Shown: in pieces, positions 6,439-15,794 of the stretch
Position numbering within the stretch: the stretch's first letter is position 1
How the letters are laid out: each line of letters starts with the position of its first letter
NCBI GenBank assembly: GCA_934491515.1
Contig: CAKSTF010000015.1
Location: 1 to 44,576, forward strand
From: an uncultured Eubacteriales bacterium
Lineage (GTDB): Bacteria > Bacillota > Clostridia > Oscillospirales > Acutalibacteraceae
Direction of reading: 5' to 3'
DNA: 44,576 nt
Translations under genes and position numbers: made by a program
Notes under the pieces: model-generated
Database searches by the model: none
What the model was told of the DNA's origin: nothing
What the model saw: the letters and a program-made list of their open reading frames with translations, nothing else

Positions 6439-7425
6439 ATGATAGAAGTCCAGGGTCTTTCTAAGAAGTACGGAAATCACCTTGCCGTGGAAAACATAAG
6501 TTTTTCCATAGAAAAAGGTGAGGTCGTAGGCTTTTTGGGTCCGAACGGCGCAGGCAAATCCACCATTATGAATATAATAACGGGTTATCTTTCCCTTACG
6601 CAGGGAAAGGTCAGCGTAGACGGGTTCAATATTGAAAAATATCCCGAAAAGGCGAAAAAGCGTATAGGATATCTTCCCGAAATACCGCCTTTATACGGCG
6701 ATATGAAGGTGAAAGAGTACCTTTCCTTTGTGTATGACCTTAAAAAGGTAAAATTTCCAAAAAATCCTCATCTTGAGGAGATTATGCGGCTTGTAGGCGT
6801 GCAGGGCGTTAAAAACCGCCTTATAAGGAATCTTTCAAAGGGCTACCGCCAGCGTGTCGGATTCGGTCAGGCGCTTATCGGAAATCCGGACGTGCTTATT
6901 CTTGACGAACCTACCGTTGGTCTTGACCCTAAGCAGATAATCGAAATGCGCGAACTTATAACAAGACTCGGAAGAAACCATACCGTTATACTTTCTTCGC
7001 ATATCCTATCCGAAATACAGGCTGTTTGCGAACGTGTTATCATTATAAACAAGGGTCACCTTGTAGCAGACGGCAAACTTAACGAACTTTCCTCAAGGCT
7101 TTCGGGAGACCACACGGTGAAACTTCGTGTAAAAGGCAACGAGGGCGATTGTGCCGCGGCATTGCGTAGTATTCGCGGCGTAATGTCGGTAAAGCCGGAG
7201 GGCAAAAGGGCAGACGGCGTTTACGAATTTTTGCTGACTCCCGAAAAAGGCAACGAAATAGAGGAAGCCGTGTTTGACGCCGTTGTTTCGGCAGGCGGCA
7301 AGGTGCTTGAACTTTCAAGCAACAAAATAACGCTTGAACAGATATTCTTAATGCTTACCGCAAGTATCGACGATAAAAAAGCAATAGAACTTTTGTCGGC
7401 AGGAGAGGGGACGAATAAACAATGA
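6439..7425 (+). CDS. ABC transporter ATP-binding protein (Gld/exporter type)
   Basis: A 328-residue ATPase that powers the membrane complex encoded downstream. Walker A GPNGAGKS is at residues 34-41, the signature LSKGYRQ at 132-138, Walker B VLILDEP at 152-158 and the switch histidine His178 in SSHIL. Residues after about 220 form a C-terminal extension of the kind found in ABC-2 exporters. The ribosome binding site is CGGAGGAA. The stop overlaps the permease start by four bases (ATGA). The set of ATPase, short ABC-2 permease, GldG-like protein and DUF4340 protein is related to the gliding-motility-associated Gld ABC system but is common in non-gliding Firmicutes; its substrate is unknown. 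Confidence 0.94.
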   Translation: MIEVQGLSKKYGNHLAVENISFSIEKGEVVGFLGPNGAGKSTIMNIITGYLSLTQGKVSVDGFNIEKYPEKAKKRIGYLPEIPPLYGDMKVKEYLSFVYDLKKVKFPKNPHLEEIMRLVGVQGVKNRLIRNLSKGYRQRVGFGQALIGNPDVLILDEPTVGLDPKQIIEMRELITRLGRNHTVILSSHILSEIQAVCERVIIINKGHLVADGKLNELSSRLSGDHTVKLRVKGNEGDCAAALRSIRGVMSVKPEGKRADGVYEFLLTPEKGNEIEEAVFDAVVSAGGKVLELSSNKITLEQIFLMLTASIDDKKAIELLSAGEGTNKQ

Positions 7426-8123
7426 GCGCAGTATTCAAACGTGAATTTAAATCATATTTTCAAACGCCGATAGGTTTTATAGTCCTTTCGGTATACTACT
7501 TCTTTTTAGGACTTTATTTTTCGCTTATATATTCCTACGGTTCCACAAATATAGACGATGTTATTCTTATGCTCAGTTCGGTTGCGGTATTTACGGTGCC
7601 CGTAATAACCATGCGGCTTTTCAGTGACGACCGCAAGCAGAAAGTGGACCAGGTGCTTTTCACCGCGCCGGTAAAAATAACCGCCGTTGTTTTGGGCAAA
7701 TTTTTTGCGGCGTTCTGCCTTTTCGCACTTTGTTTTGCACCTACCGTGATATATGAAATAATAATCGTTTGCTATGTAAAAACCAATATAGCCGTTTATC
7801 TTTACTCGCTTTTCGGAATGTTGCTTTTAGGCGCCGCGCTTGTGGCTATCGGTATGTTTATATCGTCGCTTACCGAAAGCGTGGTAGTTTCGGCGGTAAT
7901 TGCCATTATAATAAATATACTGGTGCTTTACGCAAACAGTGTGGCTTCGGTGCTTAATATCGGATTTATCACCAAAATAGCCTCGAAAATTGCATTTCTG
8001 GACGTGCTTTCAAACTTCTCCACTCAGTTGTTCTCGCTGCCTGATGTGGTCTACTTTTTAAGCATAACGGCAGGATTTGTGTTCCTTACCGTCCGTTCGA
8101 TAGAAAAACGCCGTTGGGCATAA
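7422..8123 (+). CDS. ABC-2 type permease
   Basis: A 233-residue membrane protein with about six hydrophobic segments. It begins MSAVFKREFKSYFQTPIGFIVLSVYYFF, which is the typical start of Gld-type ABC-2 permeases, and it has the RLFSDDRKQKVDQVLFTAPV loop between segments two and three. It forms the channel for the ATPase encoded immediately upstream (4-base overlap) and presumably contacts the GldG-like partner downstream, which starts after an 18-base gap containing GGGGAGG. The substrate cannot be read from sequence. Confidence 0.92.
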   Translation: MSAVFKREFKSYFQTPIGFIVLSVYYFFLGLYFSLIYSYGSTNIDDVILMLSSVAVFTVPVITMRLFSDDRKQKVDQVLFTAPVKITAVVLGKFFAAFCLFALCFAPTVIYEIIIVCYVKTNIAVYLYSLFGMLLLGAALVAIGMFISSLTESVVVSAVIAIIINILVLYANSVASVLNIGFITKIASKIAFLDVLSNFSTQLFSLPDVVYFLSITAGFVFLTVRSIEKRRWA

Positions 8124-8141
8124 AGGGGAGGATAAGAAAAT

Positions 8142-9737
8142 ATGGATAACAAAAACACAGAAAACACTAAAACCACTCCGGAAACTCCCCGCAAAAAGAA
8201 AGAAAAAAAGATAAGAAACAAGGCAAAACTGGGCCGCGGGGCGTACTCACTTGTAATAACTGCGGCGGTGCTTGCAGTGCTTATTCTTTTTAATCTTCTT
8301 GTATCGGTAGTTGCCAAAAAGGTCGATCTGGAATTTGATATGACCGGCAGCAAGGCAAACAGCATAAGCGCCGATAACGAAAAATATCTTAAAACCGTAA
8401 AGGACGACGTAACGGTTATAGTATGCGGCGAACGCAGCGAATACACAAATTATCTTATGCAGTATTCAACCTCGCTTTACCGCACCACCGGCGATGAAAC
8501 TTATTTCAAGCAGACCCTTTCTTTTCTTGAAAAATATCAGAATATAAATTCAAAGATAAAAGTTGAATTTATTGATATGCAGTCTGCCGAATTTACAAAG
8601 ATTTCGCAGCAGTATTCCACAATCGAACTTGCTTTCGGCGACCTTTTGGTTACCTGCCAAAAAAGCAAAGATAATACCCGTGTTAAACATATCAAATTCA
8701 ACGATATTTATACGGTCTATGACCCCTCGGGATTTGCAGCTTACGGCTACGATAATTATGCGATAGGCGCAAACAAACTTGAAACCGCGCTTACGGGCGC
8801 AATATCCTATGTAACAAGTGAAAAAACCTATAAGGTAGCGCTTTTGAACGGACACGCAACCCACGATTATACTTCGGCTTATAAAAAATTGCTTGAAGCG
8901 AATAACTATTCCGTTACCGTGGTAAGCGATAAAATTGTGTCTAATATTTCCGAAGATTACGACGCAGCGGCTATTTTAGCGCCTGCTACCGATTTTATTT
9001 CAAGCGAGACCGAAGCGCTTTCAAAATTCCTTGATAACGGCGGCAAAGGCGGTAAAGGACTTGTCTTTTTTGCCGACGCCACAAACCCCGCGCTTCCCAA
9101 TCTTTACGAATTTTTGTCGGAATGGGGAATATACGTCGAAGAGGGCGTACTTATGGAGACAAACGCCGATTCCATGCCCAATAAAGAGCAAAAAACGGCG
9201 CTTGTTTCGCTGCCTACCGGAAATTCAAAACTTACCGAAAATATGAACGGCTTTATAACCGGATTTAACGTTCCCATGCTTTCGGGCGAGGCTTCCTCCG
9301 CCGATATAACGGTCACGAAGGTGGCGTCTACCCTTGAAACGGCGGTAAAAGCGCCCGTAGGTGCTGCCGACGACTGGAAACCCGGTGAAGAAGATTATGC
9401 GGTGTACGACACCGTAATAACGGCGGAAAAGAAGTATTCCGATTCTGCAAAAAGTTGCGTTTACGCTTTTTCAAGTATCGAATTTATCAGTTCCGATTGG
9501 GCGGAAAACAGCAGTATAGCAAATAAAGACGCGGTTCTTGCCATTACCGAAAAGGCAAGCGGCGTTGAGGACAGCGGAATAACCTTTGTTGCTAAATCGG
9601 TTACAAGCGAAAGTTTCCAAAGTTCCGTTACAACGGGTGCAACGGGGCGCGTACAGATCCTGTTTATGTGGATACTGCCCTTGTGCGTGCTTATCGCGGG
9701 ATTCGCTGTCTACTTTATAAGAAGGTCGGCCGAATAA
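8142..9737 (+). CDS. GldG-like ABC transporter accessory protein
   Basis: A 531-residue protein. A lysine-rich cytoplasmic N terminus (about 1-33) is followed by a membrane segment (about 37-60), a large extracellular part and a second membrane segment at about 505-526 near the C terminus. The extracellular part has the GldG / DUF7088-like layout: a first alpha-beta domain containing VTVIVCGERSEYTNYL, then a second Rossmann-like domain with KVALLNGHATHDYTSAYKKLLEANNYSV and AAAILAPATDFISSETEALSKFLDNGGKG. Such proteins are auxiliary subunits of the exporter made by the two upstream genes. It overlaps the next gene by one base (TAATG). Confidence 0.88.
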   Translation: MDNKNTENTKTTPETPRKKKEKKIRNKAKLGRGAYSLVITAAVLAVLILFNLLVSVVAKKVDLEFDMTGSKANSISADNEKYLKTVKDDVTVIVCGERSEYTNYLMQYSTSLYRTTGDETYFKQTLSFLEKYQNINSKIKVEFIDMQSAEFTKISQQYSTIELAFGDLLVTCQKSKDNTRVKHIKFNDIYTVYDPSGFAAYGYDNYAIGANKLETALTGAISYVTSEKTYKVALLNGHATHDYTSAYKKLLEANNYSVTVVSDKIVSNISEDYDAAAILAPATDFISSETEALSKFLDNGGKGGKGLVFFADATNPALPNLYEFLSEWGIYVEEGVLMETNADSMPNKEQKTALVSLPTGNSKLTENMNGFITGFNVPMLSGEASSADITVTKVASTLETAVKAPVGAADDWKPGEEDYAVYDTVITAEKKYSDSAKSCVYAFSSIEFISSDWAENSSIANKDAVLAITEKASGVEDSGITFVAKSVTSESFQSSVTTGATGRVQILFMWILPLCVLIAGFAVYFIRRSAE

Positions 9738-11281
9738 TGAATAATAAAGAAAATATGCCTTTAAACGGGGGACAACCGGATGAGGAGCAAAGCACGGTGT
9801 TTTCGACACCGCCCGAGCATAACGATTATAAAGAAAACGTTACTAAAAAGCGTGTTCTTACCCTTGTCGGCGCCGTTTTAGGCGTTGCCGCCGCGGTAGG
9901 ATGTATTTTTGCGGCGATAAAACTTATCCCGGATAAGAAAAGCGGCACGGATAAAAACAGCGAAGTTTCGGTAATATCCGAAACCGCTTCCAAAATAACC
10001 GGGCTCTCCGTTGCAAGCAAGGACGACTCCGCCGAATTTTATTTTGAAAAAAATGAAGAGACAACCTCTTCGGAAACCGTTTCTACCAACCTTCCCTCCA
10101 CGGGAAGCGACAGCGGCGAAAGCATTACTTGGTATATGAAAGACATTGAAAAGCGAAAGGTCGACAGTAGCCTTATAAGAAATTTTGCCGATTCTGCGGT
10201 AAGTCTTAAAGGCGTTCCGCTTGAAAGCGGAGAGGATGCGCTTTTCGGATTTGACGACCCTGCGTATACCGTTGCCGTTAAAACCGAGGAAAACGAATAT
10301 ACGGTTGTTTTCGGTGACGAGATGGCGTCGGGCGGAAGATATATGAAGGTTTCGGGAGGGGCAGACGGAATATACAGCGCCTCTGCCGATACGGTTAAAG
10401 CGCTTTGCAAAAAAAGTATTGACTTTGCGTCTAAAACCGCTTATTCACAGGTGGAGTTTAAAACCGATACTTCCGAATACCGTAATTCGGGCGGCGCGCT
10501 TGAAAGATTTGACAGCCTTACGGTATCGGGCACAAGATACGGCGGAACATATAAGTTTGTAATGAACGATAATGCGGTAACAAAAAATTCCGTGCCGTAT
10601 CTTGTTGTAACACCACAAAACGCTTATGCCGGCAACGTGGACACACTTATGAAACTTTATACCGATTCTCTCGGTGTGGAGGGCGGATACAGTTACACGG
10701 CAACCGATTCCGATTTAAAGGAATATGGTCTTGACGACCCCGATTATCAGTTTGTGCTGAATATCAAAGGCGAGGAAAAAACATTCAAAATAAGTATTAC
10801 AGACAGCGAGTATTGCGCCGTTTTATCGGACGACTTTCCGATGATTCGCAAGGTAAAGATAAAATATCTGCCGTTTAAAGACCTGAAAACCGGAGATTTT
10901 TATTATTCTGGACTTATACCTTTTGAGGCAAAGGATATAAAAACGGTTTCTGTAAAATGCGGAGATATTTCGGCAAACCTTACGGTTACGGCGGACGAGA
11001 ATTCGGCAGTTACCGTTAAAAACGGTGATAAAACCGTTAAGGACTTTGACACGCTGATAAGTGCAATCAAGGGAATGTCGCCCGTGTACAAAAACGGTGA
11101 AAATGCAGAAAACGGAGATTGCGTTTTCGTATTTACACTTACAGACGGTACCGGCTTTACCCTTTCTTTTAAAAAGGGAGACGGCACAAAGTATTTCTTT
11201 ACCGCCGGCGACGCCGCAGGCCGGGTTACCGCTTCGGCTTACGGCAAACTGAAAGAAACAGCGGAACAGATTTTGAAATGA
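9737..11281 (+). CDS. DUF4340 domain-containing membrane-anchored protein
   Basis: A 514-residue protein with one membrane segment at about residues 38-64 and a long extracellular part. The pattern GLDDPDYQFVLNIKGEEKTFKISITD and the earlier FGFDDPAYTVAVKTEENEYTVVFGDE are two copies of the DUF4340 beta-rich unit, in which a DDP turn precedes strands describing a small immunoglobulin-like module. The start at 9737 is the ATG of TAATG at the end of the upstream gene; an in-frame codon at 9668 would overlap that gene by 70 bases and has no ribosome site. DUF4340 proteins regularly follow GldG-like genes and probably form the external part of the complex. Function unknown. Confidence 0.87.
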   Translation: MNNKENMPLNGGQPDEEQSTVFSTPPEHNDYKENVTKKRVLTLVGAVLGVAAAVGCIFAAIKLIPDKKSGTDKNSEVSVISETASKITGLSVASKDDSAEFYFEKNEETTSSETVSTNLPSTGSDSGESITWYMKDIEKRKVDSSLIRNFADSAVSLKGVPLESGEDALFGFDDPAYTVAVKTEENEYTVVFGDEMASGGRYMKVSGGADGIYSASADTVKALCKKSIDFASKTAYSQVEFKTDTSEYRNSGGALERFDSLTVSGTRYGGTYKFVMNDNAVTKNSVPYLVVTPQNAYAGNVDTLMKLYTDSLGVEGGYSYTATDSDLKEYGLDDPDYQFVLNIKGEEKTFKISITDSEYCAVLSDDFPMIRKVKIKYLPFKDLKTGDFYYSGLIPFEAKDIKTVSVKCGDISANLTVTADENSAVTVKNGDKTVKDFDTLISAIKGMSPVYKNGENAENGDCVFVFTLTDGTGFTLSFKKGDGTKYFFTAGDAAGRVTASAYGKLKETAEQILK

Positions 11282-11283
11282 AC

Positions 11284-11316
11284 CAAGAACCGAAAGGCGC
11301 TGCCTTTCGGTTCTTG
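11284..11316 (+). terminator. Strong hairpin after the ABC operon, no U tract
   Basis: CAAGAACCGAAAGGC (11284-11298) pairs perfectly with 11302-11316 around a 3-base loop. It begins just after the DUF4340 stop. It is followed by CTGTTGCGGGG rather than T's, so it may act as a terminator of low efficiency, an RNA 3' end stabiliser, or need a factor. Confidence 0.6.
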
Positions 11317-11379
11317 CTGTTGCGGGGTAAACCGTCGGAACTACAGGATTGTTTTTGCAGAAACGGTATAAATTGTTAC

Positions 11380-11408
11380 TTTACATTAAAAAATAAATGT
11401 CGTAAAAT
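11380..11408 (+). promoter_or_regulatory. uvrA promoter
   Basis: TTTACA at 11380-11385, 17-base spacer, TAAAAT at 11403-11408. No Gram-positive LexA box (GAAC-N4-GTTC) is visible between 11317 and 11461. Confidence 0.65.
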
Positions 11409-11461
11409 GATACCGTGCGGATTCCGCAATACAGCGTTACATTCAGTCGGAGGAAGTTAAA

Positions 11462-14299
11462 TTGGCAAGCGATAAAATAATCGTAAAAGGTGCTTCGGAG
11501 CACAATCTTAAAAATATAGACGTGGAAATACCGCGCGATAAACTTGTGGTATTTACGGGACTTTCGGGAAGCGGCAAATCGTCGCTTGCTTTTGATACCA
11601 TCTACGCAGAGGGACAGCGCCGCTATGTCGAGTCGCTTTCTTCCTATGCGCGCCAGTTTTTAGGACAAATGGAAAAGCCCGACGTTGAAACAATCGAGGG
11701 TCTTTCTCCCGCTATATCCATAGACCAGAAAACCACTTCTAAAAACCCGCGCTCAACGGTGGGAACCGTTACCGAGGTGTATGATTACCTGCGCCTTTTG
11801 TATGCGCGCGTGGGCATTCCGCATTGTCCCGTGTGCGGCAAGGAGATAAGCCAGCAGTCTACCGATCAGATAGCGGACGCGGTTATGAAACTGCCGGAGG
11901 GCAGCCGCGTGCAGATACTGTCACCCGTGGTAAGAAACCGCAAGGGCGAACATGTAAAAGAACTTGAGCGCCTTAAAAAATCCGGATATGTACGCGCCCG
12001 TATCGACGGCAGCATTTACGACCTTGCGGAAGAAATAAAACTTGATAAAAACAAAAAACACACGATAGAGGCGGTAGTGGACCGCCTTGTTATAAAAAAC
12101 GACATACGTTCCCGTCTTGCCGACAGTATAGAAACCGCCACCGCGCTTTCGGGCGGACTTGTGGCGGCGGACGTGATAGGCGGCGAGGAACTTCAGTTTT
12201 CGCAAACGTACGCCTGCGACGAACACGGAATAAGCATACCGGAACTTACGCCGACTATGTTTTCCTTCAACAACCCGATAGGCGCGTGCCCTACCTGCAC
12301 GGGTATCGGCGTGTTTATGCGCGTAGATCCGCGGCTTTTGATAAACGATGAGGAAAAATCCCTCGCGGACGGATGCATAAGGGCGTCCGGCTGGGGCGTT
12401 AACACATGGTTCAATCCCGACGCCGGAACCATTGCCCAGATGTATTACGAAGGTATTGCCGATAAATACGGTTTTGATATAAACACACCGTGGAAAGATT
12501 TAAGCGAAGAAGCAAAAAACGCGGTTATTTACGGCACGGGGGAAGAAAAACTGAAACTTCACCGCGGCGGCGACTTGGGCGGCGGCGTTTACTATGCGCC
12601 GTTTGAGGGCGTTGCAAATAATATTCAGCGCAGATATGAAAATACAAAAAGCGATTATTCCCGCGCCGAACTTGAAAGTTATATGTGCGAAAGCGAGTGT
12701 CCCGACTGTCACGGCGCAAGGCTTAAGCCCGAGTATATGGCGGTAACCGTGGGCGCTCTTAATATAAAAGAACTTTGCGATATGTCGGTTACCGAAACGC
12801 TGCGGTTTATAGAAAACCTTAAATTCGATACCCGCCGTGAAATGATTGCAAAACCGATACTTAAAGAGATAAAGGCGCGCCTTTCATTCCTTTCAAGTGT
12901 GGGCCTTGATTATCTTTCGCTTTCGCGTTCGGCGGGTACTCTTTCCGGCGGCGAGGCGCAGCGTATACGTCTTGCAACCCAGATAGGCTCGGCGCTTTGC
13001 GGTGTTCTTTACATTCTTGACGAACCTTCAATAGGTCTTCATCAGCGCGATAACGAAAAACTGCTTAAAACCCTTAAAGACTTAAGGGATATAGGAAATA
13101 CGCTTATAGTGGTGGAACACGATGAGGACACCATGCGAGAAGCCGACTATATTGTAGATATAGGCCCCGGTGCAGGCATACACGGCGGAAAGGTTGTGTT
13201 TACCGGCACACCGGAAGAACTTTGCAAGTGTAAAGATTCAATAACGGCGGATTATCTTTCGGGCAGGAAAAAGATTCCCGTTCCGCAGAATCGCCGTAAG
13301 GGCAACGGTAAATATCTTGAAGTTTTCGGCGCTGCGGAAAATAACCTTAAAAATATAAACGTAAAAATACCGCTTGGAAAATTTGTCTGCGTTACGGGCG
13401 TTTCGGGCAGCGGAAAATCTTCCCTTGTAAACGATATACTTTATAACGTGCTTGCAAACAAATTAAACCGCGCAAAAACGATACCCGGCAAATTCGACCG
13501 TATAACCGGTATCCAGAATCTTGATAAAATAATATGTATAGACCAGTCGCCGATAGGCAGAACGCCGCGCTCCAATCCTGCAACGTATACCGGCGTTTTC
13601 ACCGATATACGCGAACTTTTCGCAAATACGAAAGAGGCAAAGGCAAGGGGATACGGCGCCGGCAGATTTTCTTTTAACGTAAAGGGCGGCAGGTGCGAAT
13701 CATGCTGCGGCGACGGTATAATAAAGATAGAAATGCACTTCCTTCCGGATATTTACGTTCCGTGCGAAGTGTGCGGCGGCACGCGTTATAATCACGAAAC
13801 GCTTAATGTAAAGTTCAAGGATAAAAATATTTACGATGTCCTTGAAATGACCGTGGAAGAAGGCATGAACTTCTTTTCGGCACACGAAAAAATATACAGA
13901 AAACTTAAAACGCTTTACGATGTGGGGCTTGGATATATCAAAATAGGGCAGAGCGCCACGACCCTTTCGGGCGGTGAAGCGCAGCGCGTAAAACTTGCGA
14001 CCGAACTCTCTCGCCGTTCCACCGGCAGAACTATATACCTGCTTGACGAACCGACTACGGGTCTGCACACGGCGGACGTGCATCGGCTTATCGAGGTGCT
14101 TCAAAAACTTGTGGACGGCGGCAACACCGTGCTTGTAATAGAGCATAATCTTGACGTTATAAAAACAGCCGATCACATAATCGACTTGGGTCCCGAGGGC
14201 GGAAACGGCGGCGGAACCGTGGTTTGCGCGGGCACTCCCGAAGAAGTTTGCCTTTGTAAAGAGTCATATACCGGAAAATTCTTAAAAAAATTGCTTTAA
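11462..14299 (+). CDS. uvrA: Excinuclease ABC subunit A
   Basis: A 945-residue damage-recognition ATPase of nucleotide excision repair; it loads UvrB on lesions. Two ABC modules are present: Walker A GLSGSGKS at 33-40 and GVSGSGKS at 646-653, with LSGGEAQR signatures starting near residues 494 and 835. The second zinc module has the canonical pair CESC and CEVC. In the first, the proximal half is C-x-x-H (CDEH) instead of C-x-x-C, the distal half being CPTC. The gene starts with TTG, chosen because the family start (DKIIVKGASEHNLKNID) follows directly and GGAGGAAG lies upstream. It is a single-gene unit: neither uvrB nor uvrC is in the window, and no terminator is obvious downstream. Confidence 0.97.
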   Translation: MASDKIIVKGASEHNLKNIDVEIPRDKLVVFTGLSGSGKSSLAFDTIYAEGQRRYVESLSSYARQFLGQMEKPDVETIEGLSPAISIDQKTTSKNPRSTVGTVTEVYDYLRLLYARVGIPHCPVCGKEISQQSTDQIADAVMKLPEGSRVQILSPVVRNRKGEHVKELERLKKSGYVRARIDGSIYDLAEEIKLDKNKKHTIEAVVDRLVIKNDIRSRLADSIETATALSGGLVAADVIGGEELQFSQTYACDEHGISIPELTPTMFSFNNPIGACPTCTGIGVFMRVDPRLLINDEEKSLADGCIRASGWGVNTWFNPDAGTIAQMYYEGIADKYGFDINTPWKDLSEEAKNAVIYGTGEEKLKLHRGGDLGGGVYYAPFEGVANNIQRRYENTKSDYSRAELESYMCESECPDCHGARLKPEYMAVTVGALNIKELCDMSVTETLRFIENLKFDTRREMIAKPILKEIKARLSFLSSVGLDYLSLSRSAGTLSGGEAQRIRLATQIGSALCGVLYILDEPSIGLHQRDNEKLLKTLKDLRDIGNTLIVVEHDEDTMREADYIVDIGPGAGIHGGKVVFTGTPEELCKCKDSITADYLSGRKKIPVPQNRRKGNGKYLEVFGAAENNLKNINVKIPLGKFVCVTGVSGSGKSSLVNDILYNVLANKLNRAKTIPGKFDRITGIQNLDKIICIDQSPIGRTPRSNPATYTGVFTDIRELFANTKEAKARGYGAGRFSFNVKGGRCESCCGDGIIKIEMHFLPDIYVPCEVCGGTRYNHETLNVKFKDKNIYDVLEMTVEEGMNFFSAHEKIYRKLKTLYDVGLGYIKIGQSATTLSGGEAQRVKLATELSRRSTGRTIYLLDEPTTGLHTADVHRLIEVLQKLVDGGNTVLVIEHNLDVIKTADHIIDLGPEGGNGGGTVVCAGTPEEVCLCKESYTGKFLKKLL

Positions 14300-14366
14300 A
14301 TTTACACACTGTTAATCATTTTGTGCCGTTTGTGCGGTAAAATAGCGACAAAGGGGGCAAACGCGC

Positions 14367-15215
14367 GTGTTCGGTTATGTAAGAATGTCCAAGGGCGAGC
14401 TTAAAGTAAAAGAATATGATACCTACCGTGCGGTTTATTGCTCGCTTTGCAAATATCTCGGCAAAAATTACGGGATACTGTCGCGTTTTACTTTAAGTTA
14501 CGATTACGCTTTTCTTTCACTGCTTAATATGTCGCTCAGCGAAGAATGCAGCGGATTTAAAAAGGGAAGATGTGCTTTCAATCCGCTTAAAAAATGCAAC
14601 TATTGCACCTGTACGAACTCTCTTTCAATGCCTGCGGCTGCGGCGATGATAATGTTTTATTATAAATTGTCGGATAACGTTTCCGACAGCCGCGGGATAA
14701 AACGCGCGGCGTTCCGCTTTGTGCGCGCACTGTTTTCGCGAACGCATAAAAAGGCGGCGGCGCTTTTCCCCGAAACGGAAGAAACGATTGCAAAGTATAT
14801 GCAAAAACAGAAAGCGATTGAAACGGCGGATGAAACTTCGCTTGATAAAGCGTCGGACCCCACGGCTGCGGCACTGGGTGAAATTTTTGCCGCCTGCACA
14901 AAAGACCCACAAGAAAAGCGCGTGCTTTACCGCATGGGGTATTGTATGGGCAGGTACGTATATTTGCTTGACGCCGCGTGTGATTTTGAAAAGGACGTAA
15001 AAAGCGGCTCTTACAATGTTTTAAAAGAGTATTGTGAAAGTAAAGCCGCCGCAGCAGAAAAGGTAAAGCCGCAGCTTTACGCCTGTGTGAACGAAGCGGC
15101 AAAAGCGCTTGAACTTGTAGATTTTAAACGCTATAAGCCGATAATAGCAAATACAGTCTGTGTAGGACTTGAAGATACATTTTTAAAGGAGTTAAAAGAT
15201 GAAAGATCCGTATGA
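14367..15215 (+). CDS. DUF5685 family protein
   Basis: A 282-residue protein beginning FGYVRMSKGELKVKEYDTYRAVYCSLC, the signature opening of DUF5685. It starts with GTG behind AAGGGGGC. Seven cysteines cluster in the first 82 residues (25, 28, 61, 68, 77, 80, 82), in a pattern that could bind a metal or iron-sulfur cluster; the remainder is mainly helical and contains MGYCMGRYVYLLDAACDFEKDV. It overlaps the following DnaJ-domain gene by 17 bases, so the two are translated together. The family is known from Clostridia, usually beside a DnaJ-like gene, and its function is unknown. Confidence 0.88.
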   Translation: MFGYVRMSKGELKVKEYDTYRAVYCSLCKYLGKNYGILSRFTLSYDYAFLSLLNMSLSEECSGFKKGRCAFNPLKKCNYCTCTNSLSMPAAAAMIMFYYKLSDNVSDSRGIKRAAFRFVRALFSRTHKKAAALFPETEETIAKYMQKQKAIETADETSLDKASDPTAAALGEIFAACTKDPQEKRVLYRMGYCMGRYVYLLDAACDFEKDVKSGSYNVLKEYCESKAAAAEKVKPQLYACVNEAAKALELVDFKRYKPIIANTVCVGLEDTFLKELKDERSV

Positions 15216-15792
15216 TATTTTAGGGGTGCCCAGAACCGCAGATGACGAGCAGATAAAAAACGCCTATCGCGAACTTGCAAGAAAATATCACCCCGATAAT
15301 TATACAGATAATCCGCTTTCCGACCTGGCAAGCGAAAAAATGAAAGAGATAAACGACGCTTACGATGCGATAATGAACGAACGCAGAAGCGGCGGAAAGC
15401 GCAGATACGCCGGAACGGGCGGTGCGTCCTCTTTCCCCGAAGTGCGTTCGCTTATTGCGCAGAACCGCCTTGACCAGGCGCAGGAACTGCTTGACGGCGT
15501 ACCGCCCGAACAGCGCAATGCCGAATGGTACTTTTTAAACGGCACGGTGCTTTACCGCCGCGGCTGGTTCGACGGCGCGTACACAAGTTTTGCGACCGCT
15601 TCGCGTATGGATCCGCAGAATATCGAGTACCGCAACGCCGCAAATAATGCCGCTAAAAGTCAGAACGGTCAGTATAATCCTTACCGCACCTACGATTCGG
15701 GCAGCTGCAACGCCTGCAATATGTGTCAGGGTCTTATTTGTGCCGATTGCTGCTGTGAGGCAATGGGCGGCGACCTGATACCCTGCTGTTAG
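15199..15792 (+). CDS. DnaJ-domain protein with Cys-rich tail
   Basis: A 197-residue protein. Residues 1-60 are a J domain with the HPD motif at 31-33, which stimulates DnaK ATPase activity. Residues about 80-155 look like two TPR-type helical repeats (LIAQNRLDQAQELLDGV, then AEWYFLNGTVLYRRGWFDGAYTSFATASRMDP). The C terminus carries nine cysteines between 170 and 197, including CCC at 184-186 and a final CC. This is not the zinc-finger region of true DnaJ. It shares 17 bases with the upstream DUF5685 gene, suggesting the two proteins work together; dnaK and grpE are not nearby. The client is unknown. Confidence 0.9.
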   Translation: MKDPYDILGVPRTADDEQIKNAYRELARKYHPDNYTDNPLSDLASEKMKEINDAYDAIMNERRSGGKRRYAGTGGASSFPEVRSLIAQNRLDQAQELLDGVPPEQRNAEWYFLNGTVLYRRGWFDGAYTSFATASRMDPQNIEYRNAANNAAKSQNGQYNPYRTYDSGSCNACNMCQGLICADCCCEAMGGDLIPCC

Positions 15793-15794
15793 TT

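Noticed and set aside
11317..11461. SOS (LexA) box at uvrA
   Set aside because: No GAAC-N4-GTTC site is present, despite uvrA often being SOS regulated in Gram-positive bacteria.
14300..14366. Promoter with TAAAAT at 14338 upstream of the DUF5685 gene
   Set aside because: No acceptable -35 at 16-18 bases; not listed as a feature.
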